This document shows positions 47,287 to 60,700 of a stretch of DNA of 64,000 nucleotides, piece by piece. This DNA is from Paramacrobiotus metropolitanus (lineage: Eukaryota; Tardigrada; Eutardigrada; Parachela; Macrobiotidae). Under the pieces are notes generated by a model, which saw nothing but the letters and a program-made list of their open reading frames with translations, searched no databases and had not been told where the DNA came from. The stretch spans positions 434,001 to 498,000 of the forward strand of contig NW_026570286.1 in assembly GCF_019649055.1 (NCBI RefSeq), written 5' to 3'. The position numbers were made by a program, and so were the translations under genes. Position 1 is the first letter of the stretch. Each line of letters starts with the position of its first letter.

Positions 47287-49793
47287 GTTTAAATCAACAT
47301 ATGCAGATACTTAACAAAAATGTCAACAGCTGAAAGCGCGGAAAACTGGGAAAAATCTTCCGCCTTTCAGAGACTGGCTGGTGGTAGTTAGTGAGAAATA
47401 TTGATGTTGAAAATATGATTATCAGCCGTGGCGCGCGAACTGACACCACCGGAAAAGCATGGAAAGTGGAACAAAACTACAAATGCCGGCTAAACGCTGC
47501 ATTAATTGAATAATGTAAGATAATGAAAGTGAACATTATTTTTTTCGTCGGTTACTTAGCCGGTGTACGTAAAAAAACGGCTGTGCACATGCATTACGTA
47601 CGAGCGCTATAGCCAATTCATACATATTCGAACCAACAAACAACACTTTGAAGAGATCAAAAAACTGGGTCGTTTAGTGGCGTCTTCAAGTAGTCCACTT
47701 TTACTTTCTTCTTTAGCTTGTTACAGCCGTTAATAAATCTTATGTGGGATCGTGGCTTATTGTTCCGACTGACAATGACGTCTCCACTTGGCGTGATCGT
47801 CACACGTACGGTACGTACACTTGTTGCAGACCTTAACGGATTCGCATGATTCTGCTGACTTTCCCATAATAAAGCCGTAAAACAAAATTACGTACAGAAA
47901 TTCGGACTGAATGGATACTTTAAGTCGTAAATTATGAATGGGTCATTTATTGAATATTTAATTTGTAATTTGCCTGAGAATGTAGTCATTAATTTTCGTT
48001 ATGCTTACATAGCAAGTAAACGTGATTCAGCGCTCGTGCATAAATTTTGCATTGACAAAAGTACTACTACCGGTTCATGAGTATATGATTACTGACCGTG
48101 GTCATCTGTTCGGTTCAAATAATGCTAAGCTTTTTAATAACCACATATTCGACGTATAAGTAGTTCATTTTTTTGTAATTTCTTGATTTAATTTCTATAC
48201 TTACCGATATTTGCAAATACTGTATCAAATTATACTGTGCTTGTCAAATATTGTATTTCTACCACTAATGTTCTCAGGGCGATTGCCAATAAGTAGCATA
48301 CGCGTAGTGATAATTTCACTCCGTGGAAGTTTGTTCCGACCCAATAATCATTTAAATGCAACCGCAGGTTATTCATAGTTTCTACGCATCACTGAAAGAT
48401 ATTGTTCAGTCAAGTCAATAATAGGTGATTGCGTAGGTAGTCATCTTAACCGCGCGACGATTTTTTTGCATCGATTGTGCTTAATAAGCTCTTGTCTAGC
48501 CGGCACTGATGACCACCCACTGTGCTACAAATCGTTCTGTGCTTGCTGTACACTGAAACCGACTACGGAATCCATTGGAACACGAAAAATAATTATAATG
48601 ATATCAATTTTACCATGCTTGCACTAGCGAAATTGGCTATTCTGTCCGCAGCGACAAGGATGGGATCGTCGAACCGGTGATCAAAAGTCAAAACTATCAT
48701 AATGTACCGCTTATAACTACAGGGAAGCGGTGCGAAATCAGCAGGTGTCAGATGTGCACATGAATCGTCGCCCTCGATCCGTCACAACCTGTCGACGGCT
48801 GAACGCTGAAGTTACGCCACGGATAATTATAACACTGTTCATTGCGCGATTTCCATGCCGGAAAATTAACAAGATGCCACCCTCTTCCGATTAATTAAAT
48901 GATGTTGTTTTGCGAGAAAGTGAAGATGTCCATGCGCACTGCCATTTGGCGGTGAATATGCACCTAATTCGATAATTTATACCAATAAACTAGCTCACTG
49001 TTGGAATTTACTAAACAAACTCTACTCTACGCTTTATGTTTGAATGGAATGCATAGTATACGCTGCCTCATCCAGTGAATGGATGTATGTAACTGCATAC
49101 TTGCTTCTACCTGCCTGTTTTTGGCCAGTAATCGCCGAACTAAAATACTCGTATATGCAGTTTTCCAGATTGGTTAGCACCGGCAACTGGGACATAAAAA
49201 GCTATTGAATATTTGTTAAAAATTCAAGCGAGCAGCATCTGCTTAAAATAAAAACAGTTGCTGCTGCTGCACTTATGGTTAGATAACTGCGAAAAGCCAA
49301 AACAAATAATTATTACTTATTATGTTAGTAATTCTTTTATAATGTTTTTTTGTCTAAATAGAACAATGAGCAATCGTAACCAATTAGAAAGTACAAATTA
49401 TAAATGCAGTATTAAAATACAAATATAAATGCCTGTATTATACTAATTAATGCAATTTTCAGTACTTATGTATTTGTACAGTATTTACTATAAACGTCTC
49501 GGTTAGGTGTGGCGGTTACCTAGTGTCCACTCAGCAACCGCCCAGGACAGCATCTTTCTGGGTCACACCTTCGCGCCGGCCCGAGTAAACTGGCTAAAGA
49601 ATCTCACACACAGCGAAATTAGAATTATTTTTGTCAACAAACTGCAATATTTACAACCTCGCTGGCGTGTTTCCCATCCAACCTATTGGTATAACTTTTA
49701 AGATTTTAACAGATTTGGACCATCTGATCTGTGCACCATCGTATTCAGTATATCCCTTTTCTCGGGCCCTTGGATTGCGTTGGCTCTTTGACG
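47287..49793. other. Long gene-poor divergent spacer
   Basis: 2.5 kb between the protease homolog and MRRF, mostly AT-rich, with hardly any frame over 60 codons on either strand (one, 49507-49701, unconvincing). It has no recognisable repeat family, transposon end or RNA gene. It may contain distal regulatory elements of the protease homolog. Confidence 0.45.
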
Positions 49794-51289
49794 ATGTCTT
49801 GCCTTCGTTCGGCCAGACGTCTGCTGCCCATGCAGTGGCACTTTGCACGTTGTCAGTTCGCAGTGCAGAATCCCTGCATCACTATGGTCTCCGTACGTCC
49901 CGCACACATTTATGATAATTAAGGTAGTATAGCTGAGAATTATTGCTTTGCAGGAAAATGCATCTCCCTTGTGTCAGCACGCCAGTCCGTCTTGTTGGCG
50001 TCCGCGGTTCGCTGCCGTCAGCTTTCACACTTCCATCCCGCATCATGAGAAAAGCCCGAAGAAAGATAAAAAGAATCCCAAGAAAGTGCAGTTCACTCCC
50101 GAAGAGCTGGAGGGTCTGGTGTCGTTGGAGGAATACGAGGATAGCCTGAAGAATTTAATCCATGAATTCCAAGAAACGCTACACAAACAATTCTCTTTGA
50201 AAATGACATCCGGTGGGTGGTTGCTTGTTCCACAGCTCAGTGTTTTTAAATGTTTCACGATTTCGCCGCAAAATGTTTTGGGTTAATTTATTGTTTATAG
50301 CTGTTTGTTTGTGGTGTAGCTTCCCTGGAAGGGATTGAAGTGGAGTTCGGGGGTGAGCGACATAAACTGACGGAGATTGCGCAGATATCCTTAAAAAATC
50401 CACAGATGATTATGATTAATTTGTCCGCTACGCCTTCGTACGCCAAACCTGCGATGTTGGCACTGGAAGAGGCCGGGATGAATTTCAGTCCGCAGATGGA
50501 GGGCGATATGATCTATATTCCCATTCCCAAGTGAGTTAGTTAAACTTGGCATAGAATGTAATGTTTTTGCATTTATTTGCATTTTGGTGCCGTTCTGTAG
50601 TTTGCTGCGGTTGCGTCTTTAATGTTTTCCTGATAACGTAGGAAAGTCAAGTAATTATTACAGGCGCAGTTTATTAGTTTAGCAAATGTATGCACTGCGC
50701 TCAGTTTTGCTGGACGCATTTTATATGATTGATTACAGCAATAATAATCAGTATAAAAGATCTGGTGTTATATATACAAAAATGAGGATTTAAACTCGTA
50801 GAAATAGTTTGGTAGTGCTGCAGTTTTTTTTCAGTGGAAATTTTTCCCGTTTATTATTATAATAGCGCTGAGTTCATTAATTTTTTTAGTATTTATGAGT
50901 TTTGCCGACAAAGATATGCAAAGAAGTGTTGAAGTTTTTGCATTTTTCTTGCAGGGTTTCGAGGGAATATCGAGAAACTATTGTGAAAAACGCAAGGGCA
51001 GCCAGTAATAAATTCAAAGAGCGTGTGCGGCGTGTACAGAACACTGTTGTGACGGACGTTAAAGGCAAAACTGGCCATCCAGCTGATCGCGTTCGCAGCG
51101 TTGTGCAATTGGTAATTTTGCGAGTGAAATGGTTTTTGAAGTTTTCTCAGTCACACATTGGGTTATTAGTAAATTCTCTTGTTGTTATCATCGTTGCAGT
51201 TGATGGAGAAAGCCGATGCCTGCAGCAAGGAAATGGATGCTATTCTTAAATCGAAAGAAAAGGAACTGCTTAATGTGGAGAAAGAATGA
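49794..51289 (+). CDS. MRRF: Mitochondrial ribosome-recycling factor
   Basis: Splits mitochondrial ribosomes after termination, in the matrix. Exons 49794-49892, 49954-50212, 50320-50530, 50955-51111 and 51200-51289 give 271 residues (human 262). The N-terminus (MSCLRSARRLLPMQWHFARC) is Arg-rich and suits mitochondrial import. A Lys-rich segment (SPKKDKKNPKK) leads into the RRF fold: LEGIEVEFGGERHKLTEIAQ, ISLKNPQMIMINLSATPSYA, LALEEAGMNFSPQMEGDMIY, IPIPKVSREYRETIVK. The long C-terminal helix MEKADACSKEMDAILKSKEK closes it. ATG 49794 is the best start because upstream frame lacks leader character. An alternative donor at 49886/49887 also keeps frame. It is convergent with the large disordered gene. 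Confidence 0.93.
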
Positions 51290-51726
51290 TTTTTTTATCT
51301 CCTTCAGTAATTCATGCTTTTCTATTTGCATTTCAAATTCTGCTGCGATCTTACTAAGTGCTGGTGTTAGAAATGGAAGTATATAAGTGCGGACTAACCT
51401 CAACTTTAAATTTTATAATATTTTACTTGTAAAAGAAAATGAATATAGCAGATAATACACAGAATAATATCCAGAATCTTTCTGTGCAGAAATATTTTTC
51501 ATTACGTAAATGCCAAACAGAACAGTTGAAACATAGCTGCCACAAATATTTCTCACTCGTTATTCCATAGCTGTGTTTTGCGTACATCCCACATCGCGAT
51601 TAAATTATACCGGTTCCCCCGAAAACGGAATACCGTCGTACAATAGAAATATGAGCCGTTATAATTAAAACATTTGTTCCATCTTAATATAATCTGAAAA
51701 ACAACAAAACCACCGTGTCCATCGTC
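51290..51726. other. Spacer between convergent MRRF and the large disordered gene
   Basis: 0.44 kb, both 3' UTRs, AT-rich; nothing else seen. Confidence 0.5.
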
Positions 51727-54700
51727 TCACACATAACTTCCCCACTGCGAGCTGTCCTGATTGAACTGGGCAATCTTCACCGGATCATTGGTCTCCGTGA
51801 TGAAATTCTTCTTGGCTACGCGCTCCGTCTTGAAGGTCTCCGTCTTGACCGAGGTCACCTCCCAGGGCGTCGAATTGATGACCCGCCGTTCCGTCTTGGT
51901 GATGGGATCAAAGTACATCCGCGGCGCCTCCTCGTAGCGGTGGCCCTCCGTCACCGGGCGGTGGTGGACGCGGGACGGCTCACTCTTCTCCCGGCGCCGC
52001 TCCCCCAATGGAGACCGGTACCAGTCGGATCCCGAATGCGCCGTCCAGTTGCGCGGACTGGTGCGGGATTCCGTGTTGGACTCGTCGGAATCCTGACTGG
52101 ACTCGTGATGGCTGTTCCAGTCACTGGACCAGCCGGAATCATGGGGATTATACGGCCGGTGGGAGTGGCTCTCGGAGGCCGGCGAGTAGATGGGGGTCGG
52201 GCGGGATTTCTTGTTATAAAACGGCCCGGTGTACAGATCCCACACTTTGTCTTCCCGGGAAGTGGACAGACTCTTCTTACTCTCCGTCACGCTGGTCTTG
52301 TGGTAGCTCTCTGGCAGGATCCGTTTGGAGATGACCACGGCGTCCGTTGAATGCATGGTGCCGGTGGGTGATGTCAGTTCCGACCGGTCCAGCGTGTTAT
52401 ACGGGGAATAGTTGCTGTCGGTGGCCGAATGGGTACGATGCCGCAGTAACGTCCCTTCCATCACCCCCGGTTGGGAATACGGGGAATTAACGTACCAATC
52501 CGGTAAGTCCAGTTTCTGTAGAGATTTCCGCACCTGCTCCACGTACTGATTATCCTCCTTCTCGTCCCCGGGACCACGGGAACGGGAATACCCAGAGATG
52601 TTTTCCCGCTGCAGCTGATTCTCGGGAACAATCTGGTAGTCGTACTTTTTCACATCCGCCAGGAATTCCATACTCTTGGCTTTATTGGAATCAATGTATT
52701 CCGGATACGGGGACTCGATGGGCGTGGTCGCCGCACTCTTCGAATACCGTGACATGGGCGGCAAGCTGCGTGACCGCGAATCCCACCGGTTAGCGAACGA
52801 GGTCGTCGGCGCATCGTAGTCTGACCGGCCACGCCGCTCCAAATATTCCTGTGATTCCGACAATTTTCGCTGGATATCACGCTCCGGCCAGTTGATCTTA
52901 CTGCGATACACGGAGGGATCGGCAAGCGTTTTCTGTGACCCCCGCAGATCCGGCATGGAATACCGGTTATCCCGTCGCACCGAGCCGCGGGTCGCCTCCC
53001 GGTTAATGGCCTCCAGACTCTCCCGGCTCATGCGTAGCTGCAACTTATCGCGCGAACCACCCTTGTATTTATCCCAGGGGTCGATGCGCACCGGCGGGGC
53101 CACGGGTCCGGACTGCTGGTTCATAAACTTCCGTTTGGCCTGTAGGATCTTGGCTTTGCAGGGCGGCACCCAGTCTTTCGGACGGATATCCGGTGAGGAG
53201 GGCGGCGAGGGTTTCTTCGTGCGCAGGGATTCAATGATGGCCGGTTCCAGAGATTTTTTCTCGCGCGGCAGTGTACCGGCCGATGACTGCGAGCTGGTGC
53301 GCACGTGCACCTCTTCCGGTAGTTTATACCCATACGCCCACGATGAACTGGCCGAACGCGGCTCCGCGGTGATTTTTTCAACTTTTTCCACCACCGGCTC
53401 GGGCGTCTTGAACGCGGCGGGGCGGTGCTCCGTTGCCGGTTGGAAGGATTTGTAACTGAACGATTCGGAGCGTTTCTCCGTTGTTTTCTCCGGTACAGTG
53501 AACGCCGATCTGGTGTCCATCGGCGACTCACGCGTTTTATAGCTGAACGGCTCCGGCGGTTTTTCCGTTACTTTCTCCGGTGTTCGCAACGGTTCACGTT
53601 TATAACTATACGAATCGGTCTCACGCGGTCGGTAGCTGACGGATTCTTCCTGTTTCTTAACAAAGTCCCGCACGTACGTCGACTCCGTGGTGAGCAATGG
53701 AGTGCTTTTATATTGCGTAATCAACTTATACTCCGGATCTTTCTCCGTCTTCCGGTACACCGGGACGTTGTCCTTGGATAGACCGGCTTTCTCTGTTTCC
53801 GTCAGACGGGAGGAACCGCGCACCGGCGGCACCGGTGGATACGTGCATTTATACCCGGTATCCGGCACGACCGGCTTTTCCTCCCTCGGAGCCGGCGGAT
53901 ATGAACATTTATACGCTTTATCCGCCACCACCGGTTTCTCGTCCGCCGGTAGATACGCGCCTCTATACGGCCGCGCCGTGGTGGTGTAATCCGTGTATTT
54001 GCCAACCGTCTCGCTGGATTTATTAAATGTATCGTGGGATTTACTGCCGTAACGCGGCAATACATTTTCCTTGTAATCAGTCTGATACGTGGACGTCGGG
54101 GATTTATTGGGGAATGAGTAGCTGAAATCACCACGGCTGACAAAATTACTGCCGGCATTGTGGTCAGCGAAAGGTCGTCGTGGGGCAGCGGCGGTATAAT
54201 CGCTCTTCAGTGTATAGCTACTGTACGAGGTAACCTGATCAGGTCGGACGCCTGAAGTGTCATCCAAACTACTGCCGGCCAAGGCACGTAGATCGCTGGC
54301 GGATTTGCGTAATTCGCTCACGCGCCCATCCGTATAACCTACAACAACAAACAAATCAGCTACAGCTGATTACTCAGCACTGGGGAATGCTGGTAACAAA
54401 ACGGCTTATCAGCCAATTAACTGCCTCGTAAAATGCCGCGCTTATCACTGGCTGGAAAGTGTGTTATACAATTCGGCGGAAGGTTAACGGAAAACTAACG
54501 GATTTTATATGGCACCACTGGAACGATTAAAGAACGGAGAATACCGTAAAAGATGAGTCGGGTAGGGAGTTTTACTGCGACAAATAAGCGATGAAAAATA
54601 GAAACAAATACCAGGAAGAAACTCCTGCATCACTTTTATCAGTTCAGTGGTGAAACGTCGGAATTACTCATGCGCAAACTGTTGACAAACCATTTACTCT

Positions 54701-57700
54701 ACGCCACCATTAATCTAAGGAATGAACTTTATGAAACTGTCGGCAGTAACAAGACCACAACCAGACATTTGTCGGTCGCAATGACTAACAAGTAAAAAAT
54801 AGTTATTAAAAGATAATTAAATTTTGAATGAAAGTTATGTAAATAAAAGGTAGAGGAAGTTATGTTTTCTGAAAGGAGAAATAAATATGGAAATGGTTAA
54901 GTAAAGTTATATTTACTGGCTAAGGTTGATAGTTTTTGATCAGGGTATTCGTCGGAAAAGTAATAGCAGATTTGGAAAACTATGTATATCACATTACAAA
55001 ACAGAAACCTCTCAAAAAAACCGGTATGGCTAATATTATTGAAAATATTTAAAAATGACCAGACAATATTTTCCATCTGGTTGATTTTCCACACTCAAAC
55101 AAGCAATGACCACCGCAAAATGCGCTAATCATTAGTTACGGTTACACGAATTTCAAGGTTGTTTCTCCTGTTCAAGCATATATTCTGCCAAAACCAGTCG
55201 TATTTGTACTGGTAATTATTGTCCAAAGCAAATGTTGAAACTCTACCACGCTGCACTGCCCCGCACGATGAACTCCGTGCACATATTTTACAGCAGCGGC
55301 AATATTGACGCAAGCGTGCGCGACACTTGAGAAGAGAATACATATATTTTATCGATTCGTTTCCAGGCCAGAAATCTATGTATACCTGAAGGCACAATTT
55401 TGTACAATTTATATTATGACCGTGAAAAATCGCCAGACAGCACCGTGTGGCCAAATCCAATAATCAGTGGCGTCTTGTTCGCATGTTCACTGGTATGATT
55501 AAGGTCAAATTTTTTATTGTCCACACTGATTAAAAGTAACGTACAAATACCTGTTGCTTTCTTATTCTTATCACTGTACCCGTCATCAAAACACGATTTA
55601 CAAAGGCGATTCAGTTTAAATATTTTCAATGGAATTGTTTAATTAATCACAATGGACCTTTTCGCTTATCTGTTTGCTGTATTATATCAACTGTTTGCTA
55701 AAGCCACGCTCGGCCGTCATATCGCACTCTTTTATGCACCAATCCAAATATGAACATTTGGCACAGATACGGACTATGCTCGATTTAATTTTACAAAAAT
55801 TAAAGAAATGTATTAGGCAGCTCTTATTTCAGTGATTATTTTTCCCGGCATCGCAGTTTATTACAGTATCAAAATATTTTAATTCAATTTCTAAATATCC
55901 AATCGTAACGTTAGTACAAAAATGAACAACGATAGCAGACGGTTTCAAGAAATAACTTGAAAAAACCAATATGACAACAATGCGATCATTCCGCTCAATC
56001 GGCATCCAAATACGTTCCATTGAAGAACAAATTTATTGACACAAGACGCATCGTTCTAGCACTTAATCCCGAGCGGAAATGGAAAGTAATGCGATGGCCC
56101 ATTGTGCCAGCACGCTAAGCAGCGCTACTTTAATAACAAACGAACCGAGAGATGGATTACAACGTACCACACTTAATACCGAGCGACTCAACGACTTCTT
56201 CCTGGCATTTACAAATGCAGTGACAAAACTTACTCATACACACAAAGCGCACCTTCCTTATTCACCCTCTTATTCGATCACTTAAGACTTAAGAAAGACC
56301 TTACGTGTACCTGTACATTACGCAGCGTAAAACAACAATCACCAGATGAAAAAAAGCCAACGAAAACCACTTCAATTCAAGAATGTGAAAACAGTCTACT
56401 GTAAATCCTTCAGTGAATTTAGAAATTGGGAAAAATGCGTTATAAATCAAATCAAAATAAATAAATAAATATCTGCTACAAATATGGGGCAAAAATGTTG
56501 GGAGAAAAGACCTGTATTTCTGAAACGCAAGGCTGTTCCGATCTGTCAAACATATGCGTCAAATAAATCATAACGCATTAATTATTCACTTCACCCTAAG
56601 CCATTACATTAGCAAAACAAAATGAATAATCCATTACGTATCCACTTACTTTTATCAAAAATACTCCGATACTGAATACTCCGATGCGTGGTGGTCGTGG
56701 CGGACATGGTGGATGAAATCATGGAGGTGTGCGCGTGCAGCGGCGAGACTGGACGCGGCGGCTGATACACGGCATTATAACTGGGCGCTGAGACAGCGCG
56801 ACTGGCTTCCGCCACTCTGGTCACCTCCCGCACGGCAACCGGCTCAACTCGTGGCGGCGGCTCCAACTGGCCTCTCTCCACCAGCACACCACTCAACCGG
56901 CCATCCACCTCCGATGCCGGTCGCAATTCAATATCCCGCTTCCACGACATGGCCTGGTGCAGTTCATACTTTTCTCGCCGTGATCGCGGCGGAGAGGCCG
57001 GCTTCTCCAGCGCCAACTCCCCCTTCTCCGCCATCCGGCCAATCTTCCCGTTAGTAGCCACAGAATCCTTCAATTCATCGTTTTTGACTTCCGCCAATTT
57101 ATCCTTGGACAGTTTATCGCCTTTCTCATGCACTTGCACGGTGACGACGTTGTTCTTCAGTTCTTCCTTTACTTCGCGGATGACCCGACCGCCGTCTTCA
57201 TTCTCCACATCCAGACGCTCGTAGGAGCGATAGGGCACCGGTTTGGAGACGATGGCCTCCAGTTCCCGTCCCTCCCGGCTGACCACCCGGGACGGTGTCC
57301 GGCGTTCATACACCGGTTCATAATTAGAAATGCTGCTCATGCTCAAGATTTGCGGATGATGCTGATGCACCGCGACAAGATACTCCGGTCGACACAACTC
57401 GACCTCACTGGCACTCAGCGGCTGTTTATTATCGCGTTGACGATATGAATAGGCACGACGTTGTAGTTCACCGTCTGACAACTTCACTGGCAACATCTGC
57501 GAGCGGAATACGCTGGCGCTGGCGGCACGTACCGGTGCTGCGGAGTAGGCGGGCCGTGCCGACACGTCAGGCCGGTGCTGATTGGCCGGAGGTGTGTCGT
57601 CCGGTTTCTTGTCACTCAACAGCATGGTAATCGTCATCTTCTGCACCGTACCGCGGCCGGAGGTCGAGGAGGATGCCGAGCTGGAGCGCCGCAGCAGCAG

Positions 57701-60700
57701 TTCCTCGGGGAATTTCCGCACCTCATCCCGCTCCACCCCGGCCTCACTGGCTACCGTCAAGTCCACTTTGGAGCGGGATTTTCGCTGTTCCTCATCGTTG
57801 AGGTAGATGGTGGCGTGGCTACGCCGTGTCACGCGGTTCCCACTGCCGCGCGATGTATAACTCAGTGCCGAATCAGCCAGACTGGGCGACGGGGATACCG
57901 GGTAGTTGTCCAGCACGTCCGACACACTGCTGGCTTTGGAGGAGGCTAGTTTGGCCTTGCTGTCCAGGTGGAACGGCAGGGTCATGGAGCTGAGCGTCGA
58001 TGCATCGCCGTCACGGTCGACACGACCGCCGCCGGTCGGTTCGAAGACGCGCAACAATGGGGAGATTTTGTTGTGTACCACCGGCGTCTTGTGCAGACTG
58101 TACGTGGTGCTGGAGGCCGGCATTGTGTCCACGTTGGCGTACGTTGTATCTGGCGAACAACACAGCACAATAAGCATAACATACGGCAATTATGAAACTC
58201 ATTGTGATACCCATTACGTGCTAAGAATACTTATCGGCGACATGTGAGCCGCATTAGATGTTCCTTGGCAGCTCAAGACATTATCGTGTTAATAATTTAA
58301 TACGGATGAACGGGACAGCATCACGTACCCATTGTATATCCCGCTAAATATAATGCCAATTATCCAATTATAATCTTTCGCTTGCAAACTAAGCTACTAA
58401 TAACACACGCAGCAGCATGAAAAGAAATGCTGTTGCTGTAATGAAAAACTCGGATTTACAACGTATTTCCGTAGCTCGCTTTGTACAATTTCGAAAGTGA
58501 TAGGAAGGTGGAAAAAACGATGTTCGACCATACGGTACACGAGTGTATAAGCGCGTTTAATGACACTTTTTCCAGCCAGCGTTCGCAGCTTATCATGACC
58601 ATTTTACACCGACACTCAATTTTAATGTTTAATTTTCCCCCTCTGTATGTTACGGGCAGGCGCGATAAGAGCCCATCGTGATTACTGTCGGAGAATGCGC
58701 AGGAACCGTTAGAATGGATATAAAATTCAAATAAATAAATCTTTACTTGTTACGTCCATGCACACCACCGTGCATATGTATGCACAGGTATGGTGCACGG
58801 CGGCAACAGTTGGTAACGCCGCGCACGCTCCAACGCTAGTGAAATCGTGTATGCAACATATTAGGTCAGATACACAGTTCCACAAGTAGAGCAGAAAAAT
58901 TTCCAACAATCATTCAAAATCAATAAGTCAACGGAAAAATACATCTGAAGAAATTCAGTTAATTTCAGGAGAATGTGAGTATATAAGAGCATGGGAGATT
59001 TTTCCCACGCATCGAATGCATTCAGAGTGCTTTACACGAAATCTGCTGAAAATATGTTGAGGTAACGATTCTGCTACTCGCACAGAACTGTAGTACAAAA
59101 ATACATATAATTTTTGGTTTTAAATGTTAACCGCACTAATCGAACATACAACTGTAGTATCGCGGTCTCATTTGTGGTAAAGCGGATGCTGTAAAGAGAG
59201 TTCTCACCTTGCTACAACAATGGCTAATGGCCATGGTAGAACGGTGAATGTTTAGTATTGTTTACCGCTTCCTGCTGTGCAACACCAAATGTCCAAGTAG
59301 TGCATACCACAAAACGACATAAATCGCGATATAATTGTTATCGCTACCGTGTTCCACGCTACATGATTTCTCCTATTTCTTCCGGCATATATCTTTTCCA
59401 TCTTTCAACTCGTCTGTCAAATGTAACATACAAATACTGGTTTATTTACAACGTTAACTGCCGCTAGATAAATGCGAAAAAAATAAGTAAGTCATACCAT
59501 ACTATGCGAGAAAAATCCGGTTATTTCGCTTCAATAATGAGTAAGCATACTGAATCCGTCAACAAATACGTAATCAAATATTAATTTTTTGACATACACA
59601 TTATCTAAAAACAATCTGCAAACAGCTTATAAAGAGGGCTCCAAAATAGCTTGAAGAGTATAGTTACTACTGTGGAAAATATTTTGCTTTGACTTCCGCT
59701 TTCCAAACTGCCCACAGCTCCAATAAAATATGTATATAAGGCCATCGCAAAATTTAAGTCCATAGCGAAATCAAGTACCTACTGTGATAACTGCAAAACA
59801 TTTGCAACAATGGGATCTTATAAAATTATTCTCACCGTGGCTGCCTTGGTCATGACGATGACGACCTTTGCGGTAAATAGAACTGTGCCATAAAACTTCT
59901 TTGGCACATACTTTTTTCCACACATACTTTTTTATTGCCGTTGTGTTAAGATTTATTCTAGTTCTGATTTATGCGGGTTTATGTATTAATTACGTAAATA
60001 AAAGTTAACGAAGACAAATTGTGTAGTAAGCATGGCGTCAAAAAAAATTATAAAAGGGAGTTCGTTACAGGAAGCTGCTGGACGAGATGTCTGCCAGCTC
60101 GCCGACTACTGCTGTCCTAAATTGACGAGACCAAAGTCCTGGGACTGCACTAAATCATTCTGCGATTCCTGTTGCAGAAAAACCCCAATTCTCGACGCAA
60201 ACGGCAGCCGCAAAGGACCGGGTAATTACAAGAGTGGAGTGTGCAGCAAGAAAATCGAAAACGGCCTAGGCTGTTTGTGCTCCTAATTTTTTAGCCATTA
60301 AAGTACGAGTAATATCTACAGTTGTTGCTAAAAATGTTAATTGTGGAACAATTTTAAGTAACGTCACAAAGCCGGAAGTATTGAAAATATTGCCTTTTGA
60401 ACAAGTTAGTAGCGTGATTACTCTTTTGTTACAAATACACATTAACTGCAAGCAACACGAGCTAATTTTGCTGATTAGATCGCGCCCTTGAATTTGTGAC
60501 TGATTCGCAAAATTATGATTGACACCTCTTTAATTTGACTGTACAAAACTTGCGGCCAATTGACAAAAGTCAGCACAGCGCATCTTTGCGTGTGCGAATT
60601 TTCGCACAGACGCTGAGTACTGAGAATTTTATCGACGTCTACGGAAAAAATCCGTGACACAGTTTCGTATAAACAGTCGAAAATTTATTACCAAAACCAC

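Noticed and set aside
51715-52350. 211-codon plus-strand frame opposite the large disordered exon
   Set aside because: A shadow frame created by the GC-rich, low-complexity coding strand; no splice or family support.
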